DNA of 64,000 bases from Maribellus luteus (lineage in GTDB: Bacteria; Bacteroidota; Bacteroidia; Bacteroidales; Prolixibacteraceae): NCBI RefSeq assembly GCF_003576475.1, contig NZ_QWGR01000002.1:248001-312000 (forward strand), written 5' to 3'. Positions 31,740 to 41,463 of the stretch are shown piece after piece. The translations under genes were made by a program, and so were the position numbers. The notes under the pieces are model-generated. The model worked only from the letters and a program-made list of their open reading frames with translations. It did no database searches and was not told the origin of the DNA. Every line of letters starts with the position of its first letter. Position 1 is the stretch's first letter.

Positions 31740-31961
31740 TTCAACAGAGCATCCTATAAATTCAAAAGACCTGTCTTTAGCTTCGAAAGAGCATTCTTGA
31801 TGGTCAATAAAGAAACATAAATGTTCGAAAAGACAATATGCATGTTCAATATTGCAGTATAAAAGTTCAAAAAAGCATTATGAATGTTCGAATGAGCAAT
31901 CTAAATCTTCAATAAGGCAATATGTAAGTTCAACAAGAGAGTGTGAACACTCATAAATACC
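31740..31961. repeat. degenerate tandem array with exact 21-bp period (array 2)
   Basis: A TTC core, as TTCAA or TTCGA, recurs at 31740, 31761, 31782, 31824, 31845, 31866, 31887, 31908 and 31929, with GTC at 31803 and CTC at 31950 holding the phase. All steps are exactly 21 bp. The typical unit is TTCRANAARGCAATATNAATG. It has the same design as the array at 5.9-6.3 kb (TTCRA followed by a purine-rich and then AT-rich part) although the two differ in sequence. In-frame stops (TGA at 31798, TAA after 31950) argue against coding. It lies just upstream of the gene at 32027. Confidence 0.9.
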
Positions 31962-32026
31962 ACAGCGGGAGATAAACTCAGCCCGTTATTTTCAAAAAAC
32001 AATCAACCCATCTAAAAAGAAAAACC

Positions 32027-32662
32027 ATGAATTTTGTAACCGTAGCCGTACAGGCCGATTTTTTGTGCAGAAACAGCCACTTGTGGCCGTTTTTAACTGC
32101 CGTAGCCAGTGTGATAATGGCTATTGCCGCTTTGTTTGCCGTTGTTTCTTATTCGGTGAGTAAAAAGACTCAGTACCTTTCCACCATCGAGAGTTGCTCC
32201 AAAGAATTTCGCTGTTACATGCGGCAGATTCAGGAGGGGAATCCCCCGGCAACCATCAAGCGCGATATGCTGGGCTTGTTTCACAAACAGCTTTTTTACA
32301 TCCGCAACCATTATGTGCCCGTCGATATCAAAATCGAGTGGATCAAAACCATGCACCAGATTCTTCAGGATAATATTTTGGGTGATGAGAAAAAGGTAGA
32401 TGCCCCGGAAGCCGTAATGTTTGAGAAGGAAGACTGGGAACGGTCGTTTGATCGGGTGCGTGAGTTCTGTGATCATAAAAATAAAATGGAGCCTGCCCAT
32501 CCAACCCGCAAGCAAATCGAAAAGGAAAGGGTGAAACATTACCGGAAAACCTATTTCAACTGCTGGCAAAGGTTTTGGCTTCGCTGGAACTGCCAGTGGA
32601 AAAAAGCTTTCCCGGCAGAAATCATTTCGTCGGAAATAAAATCGGAACCACAGGGCCAGTAA
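32027..32662 (+). CDS. membrane-anchored protein of unknown function
   Basis: A 211-residue protein with one hydrophobic segment at about residues 20-45 (LTAVASVIMAIAALFAVVSY), then a helical cytoplasmic part of about 165 residues, rich in aromatic and basic residues (HYRKTYFNCWQRFWLRWNCQ). The pattern of a short N-terminal tail, one helix and a long charged domain recalls small accessory proteins typed only as hypothetical. Array 2 lies immediately upstream. No family recognised. Confidence 0.65.
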   Translation: MNFVTVAVQADFLCRNSHLWPFLTAVASVIMAIAALFAVVSYSVSKKTQYLSTIESCSKEFRCYMRQIQEGNPPATIKRDMLGLFHKQLFYIRNHYVPVDIKIEWIKTMHQILQDNILGDEKKVDAPEAVMFEKEDWERSFDRVREFCDHKNKMEPAHPTRKQIEKERVKHYRKTYFNCWQRFWLRWNCQWKKAFPAEIISSEIKSEPQGQ

Positions 32663-32664
32663 TG

Positions 32665-32702
32665 GGAAGATGCGTGCTGAAAAGTCCGGAGAAGCATCTT
32701 CC
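32665..32702 (+). other. hairpin after the membrane protein gene
   Basis: GGAAGATGC and GCATCTTCC form a 9-bp perfect stem around a 20-nt loop directly after the stop. It lacks a T tract. Confidence 0.5.
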
Positions 32703-32817
32703 ATCTTCAGAACAGTAAGCCAATCGTGCTGAAGATTGCTTGTGGTGCAGTGTCTACTTGGTTGTTTGCCAGGTAGTTGTTTCGTAACTTGTATGCTGCA
32801 ACCAAAAATTAACTGTC

Positions 32818-33351
32818 ATGAAAAAAATCGTTTTTATGATCCTGGCATGTGTTTTAGTGGCAGCTACTTCCTGTCATCATAAAACAGACGAAACCGAACT
32901 GGAGGCATTAAAAGCCCGGCAAAAGGTGGAGGAGCAGAACAAGATGCTTGTTCAGCGCTATTGGGAAGGCAAATGGAACGACCGGCGGCCCGAAATCCTG
33001 GGTGAATGTCTGTCTGCAGATGTGATGTACCACGGCACTTCGATGCAAATGAACGGCATGGAAGAATACAAACAGGTGTACGGCACTTACCTCGCAGCCA
33101 TATCCGCCACACATGTGGAAATTAACAAGCTAATAGCCGAAGGAGATTGGGTGACCAGCTACATAAGCTTAAGCGGAACCCATACAGGCGAACTCGACGG
33201 ACTGCCGCCAACAGGGAAGCAGATCAGCGTAAGTGTGTTTACCATTTTTCGCCTGGCAGAGGGGAAAATTATGGAAGAATGGGAAATTATGGACGAGTTG
33301 GGTTTTATGACACAGCTGGGCCTGGAGCTTGGAATGAAAGAACAGGAATAA
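32818..33351 (+). CDS. SnoaL-like (ester cyclase family) lipoprotein
   Basis: A 177-residue lipoprotein with lipobox LVAATSCHH (Cys about residue 19), a short coiled linker and a SnoaL-like alpha+beta barrel (about 45-170): VQRYWEGKWNDRRPEI, SADVMYHG, YLAAISATHVEINKLIAEGDWV, then HTGELDGLPPTGKQISVSVF and GKIMEEWEIMDELGFMTQLG. The fold also includes catalysts such as polyketide cyclases and many non-catalytic members; being lipid-anchored, this one acts in the periplasm. The reaction is unknown. Confidence 0.8.
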   Translation: MKKIVFMILACVLVAATSCHHKTDETELEALKARQKVEEQNKMLVQRYWEGKWNDRRPEILGECLSADVMYHGTSMQMNGMEEYKQVYGTYLAAISATHVEINKLIAEGDWVTSYISLSGTHTGELDGLPPTGKQISVSVFTIFRLAEGKIMEEWEIMDELGFMTQLGLELGMKEQE

Positions 33352-33403
33352 AAGATAGCCGGGAAAGCCGCTTGTCTGTAGCGCTTTCCCGTTGGGCTAT
33401 CTT
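33352..33403. terminator. bidirectional terminator between convergent genes
   Basis: AAGATAGCC with GGCTATCTT (outer stem) and GGGAAAGC with GCTTTCCC (inner stem) form a long two-part hairpin filling the gap between two converging stop codons; A and T runs flank it on both sides. Confidence 0.8.
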
Positions 33404-35192
33404 ATCTGTCCTTCGAAATATTGATCTCGATTGTTTCGTGTTTGTTCTGTTCCGGCAATTCAAATTGAACCGAAGAGGAACACACCGTAAAATCGATGGA
33501 TTTTCCTTTGTATTGAATCCGGTTTACATTGCCGGCGCCGTGCAGAACGATCCGCCAGCTTCGCAGTTGGTTCATTCCCGAGAAGCTGCCTTCCACCGGG
33601 TGAATGGTAAGAGTCGCTTTTTTGTCGCTTTCGGTGTACGACAGCGTTGTTTGTGCCAACATTCCCTCCAGGTAATCGTTGCTTGCGCCATCGTCTTCCA
33701 CCAGCCTGAATGTTCCGTTGTCGCCGGTAAAAATGTCGAGTTCAAGCCAGTCATTGGTTCCGGCTTCAATTGAACGGGCATAGGCGCGTTTCGGAACAAT
33801 AGCCCCCTGTTTTACAAACAAGGGAATTTGTCCGGGGGGTGCTTCCACCGCCACGCTTTGTCCGCCTTCAAAAGTTTGGCGGCTCCAGTAATGGGTCCAT
33901 TTCGCTCCGGCCGGAAGATACACTTCGCGGGTACGCGCACCTTGTTCGTAAACCGGTGCTACCAGTAATTCGTTGCCAAACAAATATTCGTACAGGCGGG
34001 TAGGGCGGATGATGTTCACCCCTTCCAGGCGGGCCAGGTGTGCATACGAGTAAATGTAAGGGAACAACTGCATTTTCAGGTGCGAATAAAACCGGAAAAC
34101 CGAATCGGCACGTTCCGAGATATTGAAAGCAATGTTGCCGCTTGGGTTTTCGGGTTGCGAAAAAGGAGTTGTAAGCGGCACAAAATGCGCGAACTCAACC
34201 CAGCGAATGTACAGTTCTTCGTCAATCTGGCCATCGAGTCCAACCGCAAAGCCTCCAAGGTCGTTCGATAAAAACGGAATTTGGTGGAAATGGCGGGAAG
34301 TATCGGTGTACATGGCCAGGTTCTCTTTAAAGGCAACCCGTGGCAACCAGGGCGAAAATTCGTGCTTCGGATCTTCAACCGTCCAGTCGGAGCGGGTATC
34401 ATCGGTCCATTTTCCGGGATAGCGTTTGAATTCTTCGGTTTCCACCCCGTGGCTGTGCGAGAGAATAAAACCACGGCCCCGGCTTTCTTTTCCAAGTTTT
34501 TGGGTCGTCTCAAACATAGCTTTGCAAACCGGAATGGCATCGGTTTTATCGAGCTTGATAAAATCGGCCCCCTTATCAAAAAAGTGTTTTACTTTTTGCT
34601 GAAAGTAAGCTGTGGCTTCTGGATTGGTAAAATCGATGTCGCCGCACCAGGTTCCCCTTACTTTCTGGCTGTTGTCGCCAATAATGGTCGTGCGTAATCC
34701 GTTGTGCCAGCCATCGGTGCGTATTTTTTCAGCCTTAAAAAATCCTTTTGATTTGAAATCTTCGTATTCGGCTTCGTTTCCGGTTTGCATAATGGCATCC
34801 CACATCCATATGCCGGCTTTGATATTTTGTTCCTGCATGTAGTCCCACATGCCTTTCATGTCGGGATAGGAGATGGTGTCGGCTACAAAATCCATGTACT
34901 TCTTGGGGCCCTGTCCCTGGTTTTGCCAGTCCCAGAACCAAGAATCGATCCAGAAAGCATCGATCGGATAGTCATGTTCGATGATCTTGTTGATCAGTTC
35001 GATCGACTGTTCCTGGTTGGTGTAAGCGCCATATACCAGGCCAAATGCCCATGCCGGTGGGAGAATTACGTTGGTGTCAGCAACAGTGTTCTGTACAAGT
35101 ATTTCAGGACTTTTTTTTCCCGAAGGAGAGCAGGCGCAAAACACTGCGGCAGTAAGGAATATTATCCAGGTCTTCTCAACAAAGGTTTTCAT
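33402..35192 (-). CDS. glycoside hydrolase family 31, lipoprotein
   Basis: A 596-residue lipid-anchored retaining alpha-glycosidase. The lipobox is in AVFCACSPSG. The catalytic barrel starts almost at once (PPAWAFGLVYGAYTN; DAFWIDSWFWDW), so the usual N-terminal beta-sandwich of GH31 is missing, which explains the short length. The nucleophile Asp is in FIKLDKTDA (about residue 214) and the acid/base Asp in WTDDTRSDW (about 263). C-terminal sandwich domains are present (GNELLVAPVYEQGARTREVY). The usual Glu after the nucleophile is Asp. Substrate could be an alpha-glucoside, xyloside or galactoside. The start overlaps the GH16 stop by 4 bp. Confidence 0.88.
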   Translation of the reverse strand: MKTFVEKTWIIFLTAAVFCACSPSGKKSPEILVQNTVADTNVILPPAWAFGLVYGAYTNQEQSIELINKIIEHDYPIDAFWIDSWFWDWQNQGQGPKKYMDFVADTISYPDMKGMWDYMQEQNIKAGIWMWDAIMQTGNEAEYEDFKSKGFFKAEKIRTDGWHNGLRTTIIGDNSQKVRGTWCGDIDFTNPEATAYFQQKVKHFFDKGADFIKLDKTDAIPVCKAMFETTQKLGKESRGRGFILSHSHGVETEEFKRYPGKWTDDTRSDWTVEDPKHEFSPWLPRVAFKENLAMYTDTSRHFHQIPFLSNDLGGFAVGLDGQIDEELYIRWVEFAHFVPLTTPFSQPENPSGNIAFNISERADSVFRFYSHLKMQLFPYIYSYAHLARLEGVNIIRPTRLYEYLFGNELLVAPVYEQGARTREVYLPAGAKWTHYWSRQTFEGGQSVAVEAPPGQIPLFVKQGAIVPKRAYARSIEAGTNDWLELDIFTGDNGTFRLVEDDGASNDYLEGMLAQTTLSYTESDKKATLTIHPVEGSFSGMNQLRSWRIVLHGAGNVNRIQYKGKSIDFTVCSSSVQFELPEQNKHETIEINISKDR

Positions 35193-36037
35193 TTTCCGGT
35201 AAGCTCTTTTTGGTAAATCCGTACATAATCAATGTGGTACTGATGCGGAAACAGCGAATCGTCGATGCCGTGTTTTCCTCCCCAGCCACCTCCAACGGCA
35301 AGGTTCAGAATCAGGTGAAAGGGCTGGTCGAAAGGCCATGCTCCGGGACCTTCTCCATTGTTTTTGAAGCTAAAGTATTGTTGTCCGTCAACATAGCTTC
35401 TGATTTCGTTGGCATCCCATTCCATTGAGTACACATGAAAATCAGTAGTCGCGGTTGGTTGGTAGATTTCTTTTCCCACTTGTGTACCAATGGTGTGGTT
35501 GAAAAATTCGGTATGAACGGTTGAATGCACTGTGTCGGGATCGTAACCCACGTGTTCCATAATGTCGATTTCGCCGCTTTTGGGCCAGTTGCCGTAAGAG
35601 TTGTGGGTAGAAAGCATCCAGATAGCGGGCCAGGTTCCTTTGCCGGTGGGCATTTGGGCTCTCACTTCCACTTTGCAATATTGCCAGTCGCCTTTGTTTT
35701 TGGTCGTCAGGCGGGCCGAGCTGTAGTCTTTGTTTTCAGTTGGTTCCTTGATGGCGGTGATGGTTAAAATCCCGTCACGGATGTAAGCATTGTCAGGATC
35801 AGCCACCGTGTACCATTGTTTTTCATTGTTGCCCCATCCATAGGTATTTCCGCGGGTGTCGTAGTTCCACTTGCTGGTATCGGGAAGTCCGTCGGTATCA
35901 AACTCGTCAGACCAAACCAACTCCCAGGTGTTCTGATCTACCGTGATGGTATCGGCTTTTTGCTTTTTGCTGCTTCCGCATTGGATGAAGAACAAGGCAA
36001 TCAATGGAAGTAAAAGCAAACTTTTTATTTGTGTCAT
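35189..36037 (-). CDS. glycoside hydrolase family 16, laminarinase-like lipoprotein
   Basis: A 282-residue endo-beta-glucanase. The lipoprotein signal is LPLIALFFIQCGSSKK (Cys about residue 20). The GH16 jellyroll follows: ELVWSDEFDTDG, then SSARLTTKNKGDWQYCKVEVRAQ, and the catalytic motif GEIDIMEHVG with nucleophile Glu and acid/base Glu at about 155-160, then HSTVHTEFFNH and LNLAVGGGWGG. The pattern with the extra Met in EIDIME is that of beta-1,3-glucanases (laminarinases) and kappa-carrageenase relatives. It is likely a surface enzyme of the SusCD system upstream. Confidence 0.9.
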   Translation of the reverse strand: MTQIKSLLLLPLIALFFIQCGSSKKQKADTITVDQNTWELVWSDEFDTDGLPDTSKWNYDTRGNTYGWGNNEKQWYTVADPDNAYIRDGILTITAIKEPTENKDYSSARLTTKNKGDWQYCKVEVRAQMPTGKGTWPAIWMLSTHNSYGNWPKSGEIDIMEHVGYDPDTVHSTVHTEFFNHTIGTQVGKEIYQPTATTDFHVYSMEWDANEIRSYVDGQQYFSFKNNGEGPGAWPFDQPFHLILNLAVGGGWGGKHGIDDSLFPHQYHIDYVRIYQKELTGK

Positions 36038-36255
36038 CTATCTATGTTTTTAATGGTGTTACTGTAAGATTTTGTTTTGTCCCGATGCGTTTTTGAATGG
36101 AACCCTGCATTGGTTAGGTTCTTCAAGCCTTTTAAGTGTCTTTCGTTGCGCGCCAAATTTGATATGCGCGAAGAAATAGCTGTCCTCCCTAAAGCCGGAA
36201 ATTTGTCCGGCTGTCAATCTGGAATCCCATAGCTTTATCCTAATTGGCAGTGAAA

Positions 36256-36286
36256 GGAAAGGAATGGGAACATTTCCCATTCCTTT
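36256..36286 (-). terminator. strong hairpin after susD-like gene
   Basis: GAAAGGAATGGGAA and TTCCCATTCCTTTC form a perfect 14-bp stem with a 3-nt loop, 39 bp beyond the SusD stop. Read leftward it is followed by the pyrimidine-rich CTTTCACTG, a weak T tract. It may reduce, without abolishing, transcription into GH16 and GH31. Confidence 0.6.
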
Positions 36287-36324
36287 CAAACTAAACAAGA
36301 CTATTTGTAATCTAACTAAAAGCG

Positions 36325-37848
36325 TTATTTCAGGTACCAGGGAACCTGCATCGTGTTGTCAATACCTCCAAATTGTTCATCAATGGCTTTCTGATAGTTC
36401 TCAGGATTGGTGGTTACCTCATTGTTTGGGTAATACCAACGTTTTGGGAACTCATTTGGATTGTCTTGATTTAAACAGGTTACAGGATTTAAAATATATT
36501 CCGGATAGCCAGTACGTAGAAACTGATAGTAATAGCTGCTGTTGGGTTGGAAAAAATCAATCAGCCAACGTTGTATCCAGATCTGTTGCAAGCGATTTGT
36601 TTTACTCCCTCCGGTTTTATATGCAGCCTCACCTGTGAAATAGTTATCAATATAATCTTGTGTGATTTCCATTCCGTGTACGAAGCCTTCCGTGTGAGGG
36701 AGATTCATGTAGTAAGATAATTGAGCTTTCACTCCTTTCTCGTAATAATCTTTTGCGTTGCCGCTCACCCAGCCTTCTTCTATGGCTTCGGCTATAATGA
36801 AACATTGTTCAGCGTAAGTAAAATATAGCAACGGATCGTTGTCTCTAAATTTCACATAGCGCTGATTCAATATTGAATACATACCCGCATCATTATTGAT
36901 TGACAATGTGTTTGCATCCATTTCATAAGGAGCTCCTACATAAGCTTCAAAGTCAGTTGCAGTGTAGGTTTCCAACATTTGAGCTGCCGGTTCTGCAAAA
37001 TAAAATAATCGATAATCATTGTTCTTTTTGAGGGCATCTACTGAAATTGTTGAAGGAGCTTGGTCCAGCCTCTGATTATTTCCATTATAAAAAGGATAAG
37101 TTGCATTGGTGTTTTCGGTGTATACCAATTTTAAATCATCATCATAACTGGTCATTAAATTCCCTGAATTTACAATGGCCGCAAATCGGGCTTTTTGTTC
37201 AGCAGTTGCTTTTTTGCTGATGGTTTGAATCACTTTTAGCTGTAAGGCATTACAGAGTTTTTGCCATTTGCCGGCATCTCCGTCATACATTATGTCACCT
37301 TTAAAATCAAGGCCTTGAGCAAAAAAGGATTCTGCTTGCTTCAGATCGTCAAGAATTTGCGCAAATACATCGGCCTGTTTGTCATAAACAGGTTGAGTGA
37401 TACCTTCTTTTGCCTTGCCGGCATCGGAATAAGGAATATCTCCCATACTCAATGTTGCATTAAATCCATACCACGCTTTTAAAAACAATGCCAGGCCCTT
37501 ATAGGAAGATTCTGCTACACTGCCTTCGGCAAACTGAACCATATCGTTGAGATCGGTTAGGTATTTAAAATTACCAAAGCTTCCGTATATCCAGTAGGCC
37601 CAATAATACTGACCTGGGTCTGGCGTAGAGGTTAGCTTGGTTACGTGATGATCAAACAAAGTGATTTGAGTATAGACATCAGGGCTATTGTTCGATAGCT
37701 TAAATGTCTTCATCAGGGTATAGGATGCGAGCATATCCGGCGTAGCAGATGTCGATTTGTCCGGATTCGTATTAATTTCCTCAAAATTACTGCACGCTGC
37801 TGTATAAAGGAAAATTATAATTATTAAAAGATATTTTAGATTTTTCAT
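36325..37848 (-). CDS. SusD/RagB-family nutrient-binding lipoprotein
   Basis: A 507-residue outer-membrane lipoprotein forming the lid of the SusC-like transporter. The lipobox is IIFLYTAACSNFEEINTNPD (Cys about residue 19), with the NTNPDKST start typical of the SusD-like_2 group. TPR-like helices are spread over the length; YKGLALFLKAWYGFNATLSMGDIPYSDA and LYFTYAEQCFIIAEAIE are family hallmarks. It follows SusC by 11 bp. Binds the oligosaccharide the locus imports; with GH16 next door, a beta-1,3-glucan is the most economical guess. Confidence 0.93.
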   Translation of the reverse strand: MKNLKYLLIIIIFLYTAACSNFEEINTNPDKSTSATPDMLASYTLMKTFKLSNNSPDVYTQITLFDHHVTKLTSTPDPGQYYWAYWIYGSFGNFKYLTDLNDMVQFAEGSVAESSYKGLALFLKAWYGFNATLSMGDIPYSDAGKAKEGITQPVYDKQADVFAQILDDLKQAESFFAQGLDFKGDIMYDGDAGKWQKLCNALQLKVIQTISKKATAEQKARFAAIVNSGNLMTSYDDDLKLVYTENTNATYPFYNGNNQRLDQAPSTISVDALKKNNDYRLFYFAEPAAQMLETYTATDFEAYVGAPYEMDANTLSINNDAGMYSILNQRYVKFRDNDPLLYFTYAEQCFIIAEAIEEGWVSGNAKDYYEKGVKAQLSYYMNLPHTEGFVHGMEITQDYIDNYFTGEAAYKTGGSKTNRLQQIWIQRWLIDFFQPNSSYYYQFLRTGYPEYILNPVTCLNQDNPNEFPKRWYYPNNEVTTNPENYQKAIDEQFGGIDNTMQVPWYLK

Positions 37849-37859
37849 AGTTCTAATTA

Positions 37860-40800
37860 TTAAAATGAAAGTTTAATATTAGCTCCAATATACCTTGAAG
37901 ATGGATCCGCAAAGTTTTCATTACCACCATCGGGGTCGGAATACCTGAATTCCTTCGCCCAGAACAATACATTTTGTCCTATAAAGCTTATGGATGCGCC
38001 TTTAACCGGGCCTATTTTGGCCAGCATTTGTTTTGGGAATGTATACGTAAGTGATACTTCACGAAGCTTTAAAAAGGTTCTGTCTAAAATGTCTTCTTCG
38101 TATCCTGTGCCACCCCAGGCTGTACCTCCGTGCAACGAACGGATGTAATCTTTGTAGGTCACAAACACATCGTTTGGAGCAAAAACCCGGCTATCTTCAA
38201 TGATTTCTCCGGTGTTACTATCTGTTGTATAGGTGCCGGAAACTACCATAACACCACTTGCAAGATAGTTTTTAGATCCGGGAGTAGCCACATCCAACGC
38301 CCTTTCGGGAGTTACAGACTCAGGATGAACTCCCTGTATCCACATATATGCTTCTGTAGTTGAAGACATCATCCCTCCAACAACTCCATCAAACGATGCA
38401 TACAGACTCCAGTTTTTATACTGTAAGCTTGTGTTAAATCCCCAAATCCAATCTGGGCTTTTATACCCGATAACTGAATTAAAGTTTTCTCTTTGTAACA
38501 GACCTGATTTATAGATACGCTGTCCTGCATATTCTCCGGATGGAACTGTTTGATATGTCCTGATAGTATAGGCATCAGTTCGTTCGCCGACTTTTACCCA
38601 TGGTTTGTTGGCCGAGTAAACAGGATCTAATTTGGAATAAACTTCTTTATAAGTTGACCAGTTAAGCCCCATGTCCCAGCGCAGGTTAGCAGTTTCAACC
38701 GGAGTTCCTGTTAAGGCCACAATCCAACCTTTTCTTTTCGTCTCTTCTTCGGTGTTGATATACATTGAGTTATATCCCGAAGCAGAGGTCAATGGACCTT
38801 TTGTTAGCGCGTCATAATTTCGGCGGTTAAAATAAGAAACATCAGCCGTCAGTCGCTTATTAAAGAAAATACCCTGTGCTCCTGCTTCATAGGTATCAGT
38901 AGCAGATGGAAGAATATTGGCAAGGTCATAAAGTACATCCGGAGCATAAGTCCCACTTACATCATTCCAAATACTGGATACTGAGGTATATACACTGTTA
39001 ATGGCATAAATGCCTGCCGGATCTTTTGCCTGTGTCCACGAACCTCTTATTTTGAAAAGGTCCAACCATTCTTTTGATGATTCACCTATTAATTCTGAAA
39101 CAATAAAACTACCGGAAACCGAAGGATAAAAATACGACCTGCTTGATTTATCAACACCAGGTCCCGCTAAAGTAGAACTCCAGTCGTTACGGCCTGTCAC
39201 ATCCACATAAACTAATTTATTCCATGACAGAGCTATACGTCCGTATGCTGAATTAACTTGCTGTGATCTTCTTTCTTCTGCAACCGTAGCCGGATTAACC
39301 GATGCAGCTAATGAGAAAAAGCCCGGAACGGAAATGCCGCCTACCGTACAAGCATTAATATTTTCGTCTTTTTGATAGAAAATAGTTCCTCCTGCAAGAT
39401 ATTCTACTTCAAGTTTATCATCAACAAATTTCTTGATGCCGGTTAATAGCAGATCACTGTTAGAACTCATTCCGGATGTTTTCCCTACCAGGTAAGCCCC
39501 TGTTCGTGATCCGTTAAATGTTAATCCGGATCTATAGGTGAAATACGGAATCCCCGTATCTCCGAGTGAAGTATAGGAACCTTGCGACAAGCTCAATTGT
39601 CCAACATCTCCATAGAAATCCAGACCAGAACGCAAGGTAGCCCTTAGCCAGTTTGTCACATCATAACTTACAGTTAAGTCGGCATTAAAAATATCACGGG
39701 TCACTTCATTTAGTCTTTCATATCTGTCGTAATAAGGGTTGTTTTGGTTTTTCCCACTATATGAATCATTCTCTAAATCGTAACCAAAATGGTTGTTTTG
39801 GAGCACACCTGGGTTTAACCAATAATCCTTATAGTCGCGTACATCAAAATCAGCCGAGCTATTTACCAGTAAGGTGTACATTGGATCATAGGAAGTATAG
39901 CCATTTGAGCCCATATTGGGAGTGTGCCTTCTGGTATACGATAAATTGGATGTTAAGCGGAACTTCTCCAAATTGATATCCCCCCCTAAGGTGTAAGTAT
40001 ATTTATCCACTTTCGCATTTGGATAGCGGCCTTTGTTTTGCGTCCAGTTTAACGAACTCCTAAGTGCAATGCCTTTTTGGTTAAAAGCAACATTTACATT
40101 GTTATTTGTGATATAGCCTTGTTCCAGAAAGTTTTTGAAGTTGTCTTTTCCTACCGGTAAATATGCATAATCCCTGTATTCTTTTGCGATAGGATCCCAT
40201 TGTGTTTGAGTGGATCCGTCCATTGCACCACCCCAGGACTGGTCTTTCGTTTGTTGATAAGTATTGTTTTCACCACGGCCGTAAACACTTTGTTTTTCAG
40301 GAATGGCTAAATATCCGGCCGTAAACATCGTATTGGTTGACAGGTCTACACTAATACCAGTGTTGCTGCTACTCCCATTTTTAGTGGTGATTAAAATCGC
40401 ACCGGCTCTTCCCCTAAAACCATATAAAGCAGAAGCGGTAGGCCCTTTAAGTACGTTTAACGATTCTATGTCTTCAGAAGAAATATCGTTTAAGGTTTTA
40501 TTGGCGTACGCAATCCCATCAATTACGATTAGCGGAGTTTCTCCCAAAATGCTGATTTTAGGAGTAGTGTTAAAGTCTGTCGGGTTTTCGATTAATACAC
40601 CGGCAACCTTACCGGTAAGAGATGTCGCAACATCTGTTCCTTGTACTCTTTGTAAATCTTCACCTTTAACAGCCTGAACCGAATAACCCAGCGCTTTTTG
40701 TTCCCTCTTTATGCCCAAAGCGGTAACTACTACTTCTTCCAAACCAATGGCTTCCGAAACAAGCGTAACATTAATGTTGGTTTGGTTGCCAACCTGTTCT

Positions 40801-41360
40801 TCCGCGGTTTCCATTCCTATAAAAGAGAAAACCAAAACGGCATCGGCTGATAAATCGCTGATGGTATAGCTTCCGTCGAAATTGGTAATGGTTCCGTGTG
40901 TCGTTCCTTTCACCACAACCGTAACTCCCACAAGCGGTTCTCCCTTGGAGTCAGTAACTTTTCCGGTCACCGATTTCTGGTCGGGTGTTGAGGCAGTTTT
41001 GGGCGTTAAAATAATGTATTTGTCATTGATCAGTACGCCTACGTCGTTCTTGTCGAACAACTGGTTGAGGATGTTGTCAATGGTGGCGTTTTCTACGGAA
41101 ACGCTTACTTTTTTGTCAACATCAATTAGCTCACTGTTGTACAGAAAATAGAATTCGCTTTGCTTTTCTACTGCTGCCAGAACCTGCCTCACCGTAGCTT
41201 GTTCGAAACTAACGCTAAGCTTCTTGGTTTGAGAATAGCTGCTTGAGGCAACTACCTGGAAAGCAGAGAGAAGAATCAATAATAATGCATTGCGCATAAT
41301 CATAAGTTTTTTCTTATGGCGCCTCGTCAGCAACCACAAGGGTTTGACAAAATTTTTCAT
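37860..41360 (-). CDS. SusC/RagA TonB-dependent outer-membrane transporter with STN domain
   Basis: A 1166-residue TonB-dependent transporter. Signal peptide LLLILLSAFQVVASSSYSQ. An STN (secretin/TonB N-terminal) domain at about 48-125 (LSVSFEQATVRQVLAAVEKQ) passes a signal to the FecR protein. A carboxypeptidase-regulatory-like domain follows at about 130-210 (VTGKVTDSKGEPLVGVTVVV), then a TonB-box and plug (LEEVVVTALGIKREQKALGY; LIVIDGIAYANKTLNDISSE) and the 22-strand barrel ending in YIGANIKLSF. The STN domain implies trans-envelope regulation by the sigma/FecR pair just upstream. A TTG-rich stretch precedes the ATG; a later start at MIMRN is possible. Confidence 0.95.
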   Translation of the reverse strand: MKNFVKPLWLLTRRHKKKLMIMRNALLLILLSAFQVVASSSYSQTKKLSVSFEQATVRQVLAAVEKQSEFYFLYNSELIDVDKKVSVSVENATIDNILNQLFDKNDVGVLINDKYIILTPKTASTPDQKSVTGKVTDSKGEPLVGVTVVVKGTTHGTITNFDGSYTISDLSADAVLVFSFIGMETAEEQVGNQTNINVTLVSEAIGLEEVVVTALGIKREQKALGYSVQAVKGEDLQRVQGTDVATSLTGKVAGVLIENPTDFNTTPKISILGETPLIVIDGIAYANKTLNDISSEDIESLNVLKGPTASALYGFRGRAGAILITTKNGSSSNTGISVDLSTNTMFTAGYLAIPEKQSVYGRGENNTYQQTKDQSWGGAMDGSTQTQWDPIAKEYRDYAYLPVGKDNFKNFLEQGYITNNNVNVAFNQKGIALRSSLNWTQNKGRYPNAKVDKYTYTLGGDINLEKFRLTSNLSYTRRHTPNMGSNGYTSYDPMYTLLVNSSADFDVRDYKDYWLNPGVLQNNHFGYDLENDSYSGKNQNNPYYDRYERLNEVTRDIFNADLTVSYDVTNWLRATLRSGLDFYGDVGQLSLSQGSYTSLGDTGIPYFTYRSGLTFNGSRTGAYLVGKTSGMSSNSDLLLTGIKKFVDDKLEVEYLAGGTIFYQKDENINACTVGGISVPGFFSLAASVNPATVAEERRSQQVNSAYGRIALSWNKLVYVDVTGRNDWSSTLAGPGVDKSSRSYFYPSVSGSFIVSELIGESSKEWLDLFKIRGSWTQAKDPAGIYAINSVYTSVSSIWNDVSGTYAPDVLYDLANILPSATDTYEAGAQGIFFNKRLTADVSYFNRRNYDALTKGPLTSASGYNSMYINTEEETKRKGWIVALTGTPVETANLRWDMGLNWSTYKEVYSKLDPVYSANKPWVKVGERTDAYTIRTYQTVPSGEYAGQRIYKSGLLQRENFNSVIGYKSPDWIWGFNTSLQYKNWSLYASFDGVVGGMMSSTTEAYMWIQGVHPESVTPERALDVATPGSKNYLASGVMVVSGTYTTDSNTGEIIEDSRVFAPNDVFVTYKDYIRSLHGGTAWGGTGYEEDILDRTFLKLREVSLTYTFPKQMLAKIGPVKGASISFIGQNVLFWAKEFRYSDPDGGNENFADPSSRYIGANIKLSF

Positions 41361-41463
41361 ACCTTTGAATGTTTTTTTATTAGTTTAATTACCAGACCAA
41401 TTACTTGGTATTAAGCGCGGAGGGAGTGTTGGAGCACTTCCTCTTTTTCTTTGAAAAATATTT

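Noticed and set aside
31567-31960. Array 2 as a coding extension or pseudogene of the duplicated-domain gene
   Set aside because: The frame differs from that gene, is broken by a TGA near 31798, and the units carry no consistent protein motif beyond what the DNA repeat imposes.
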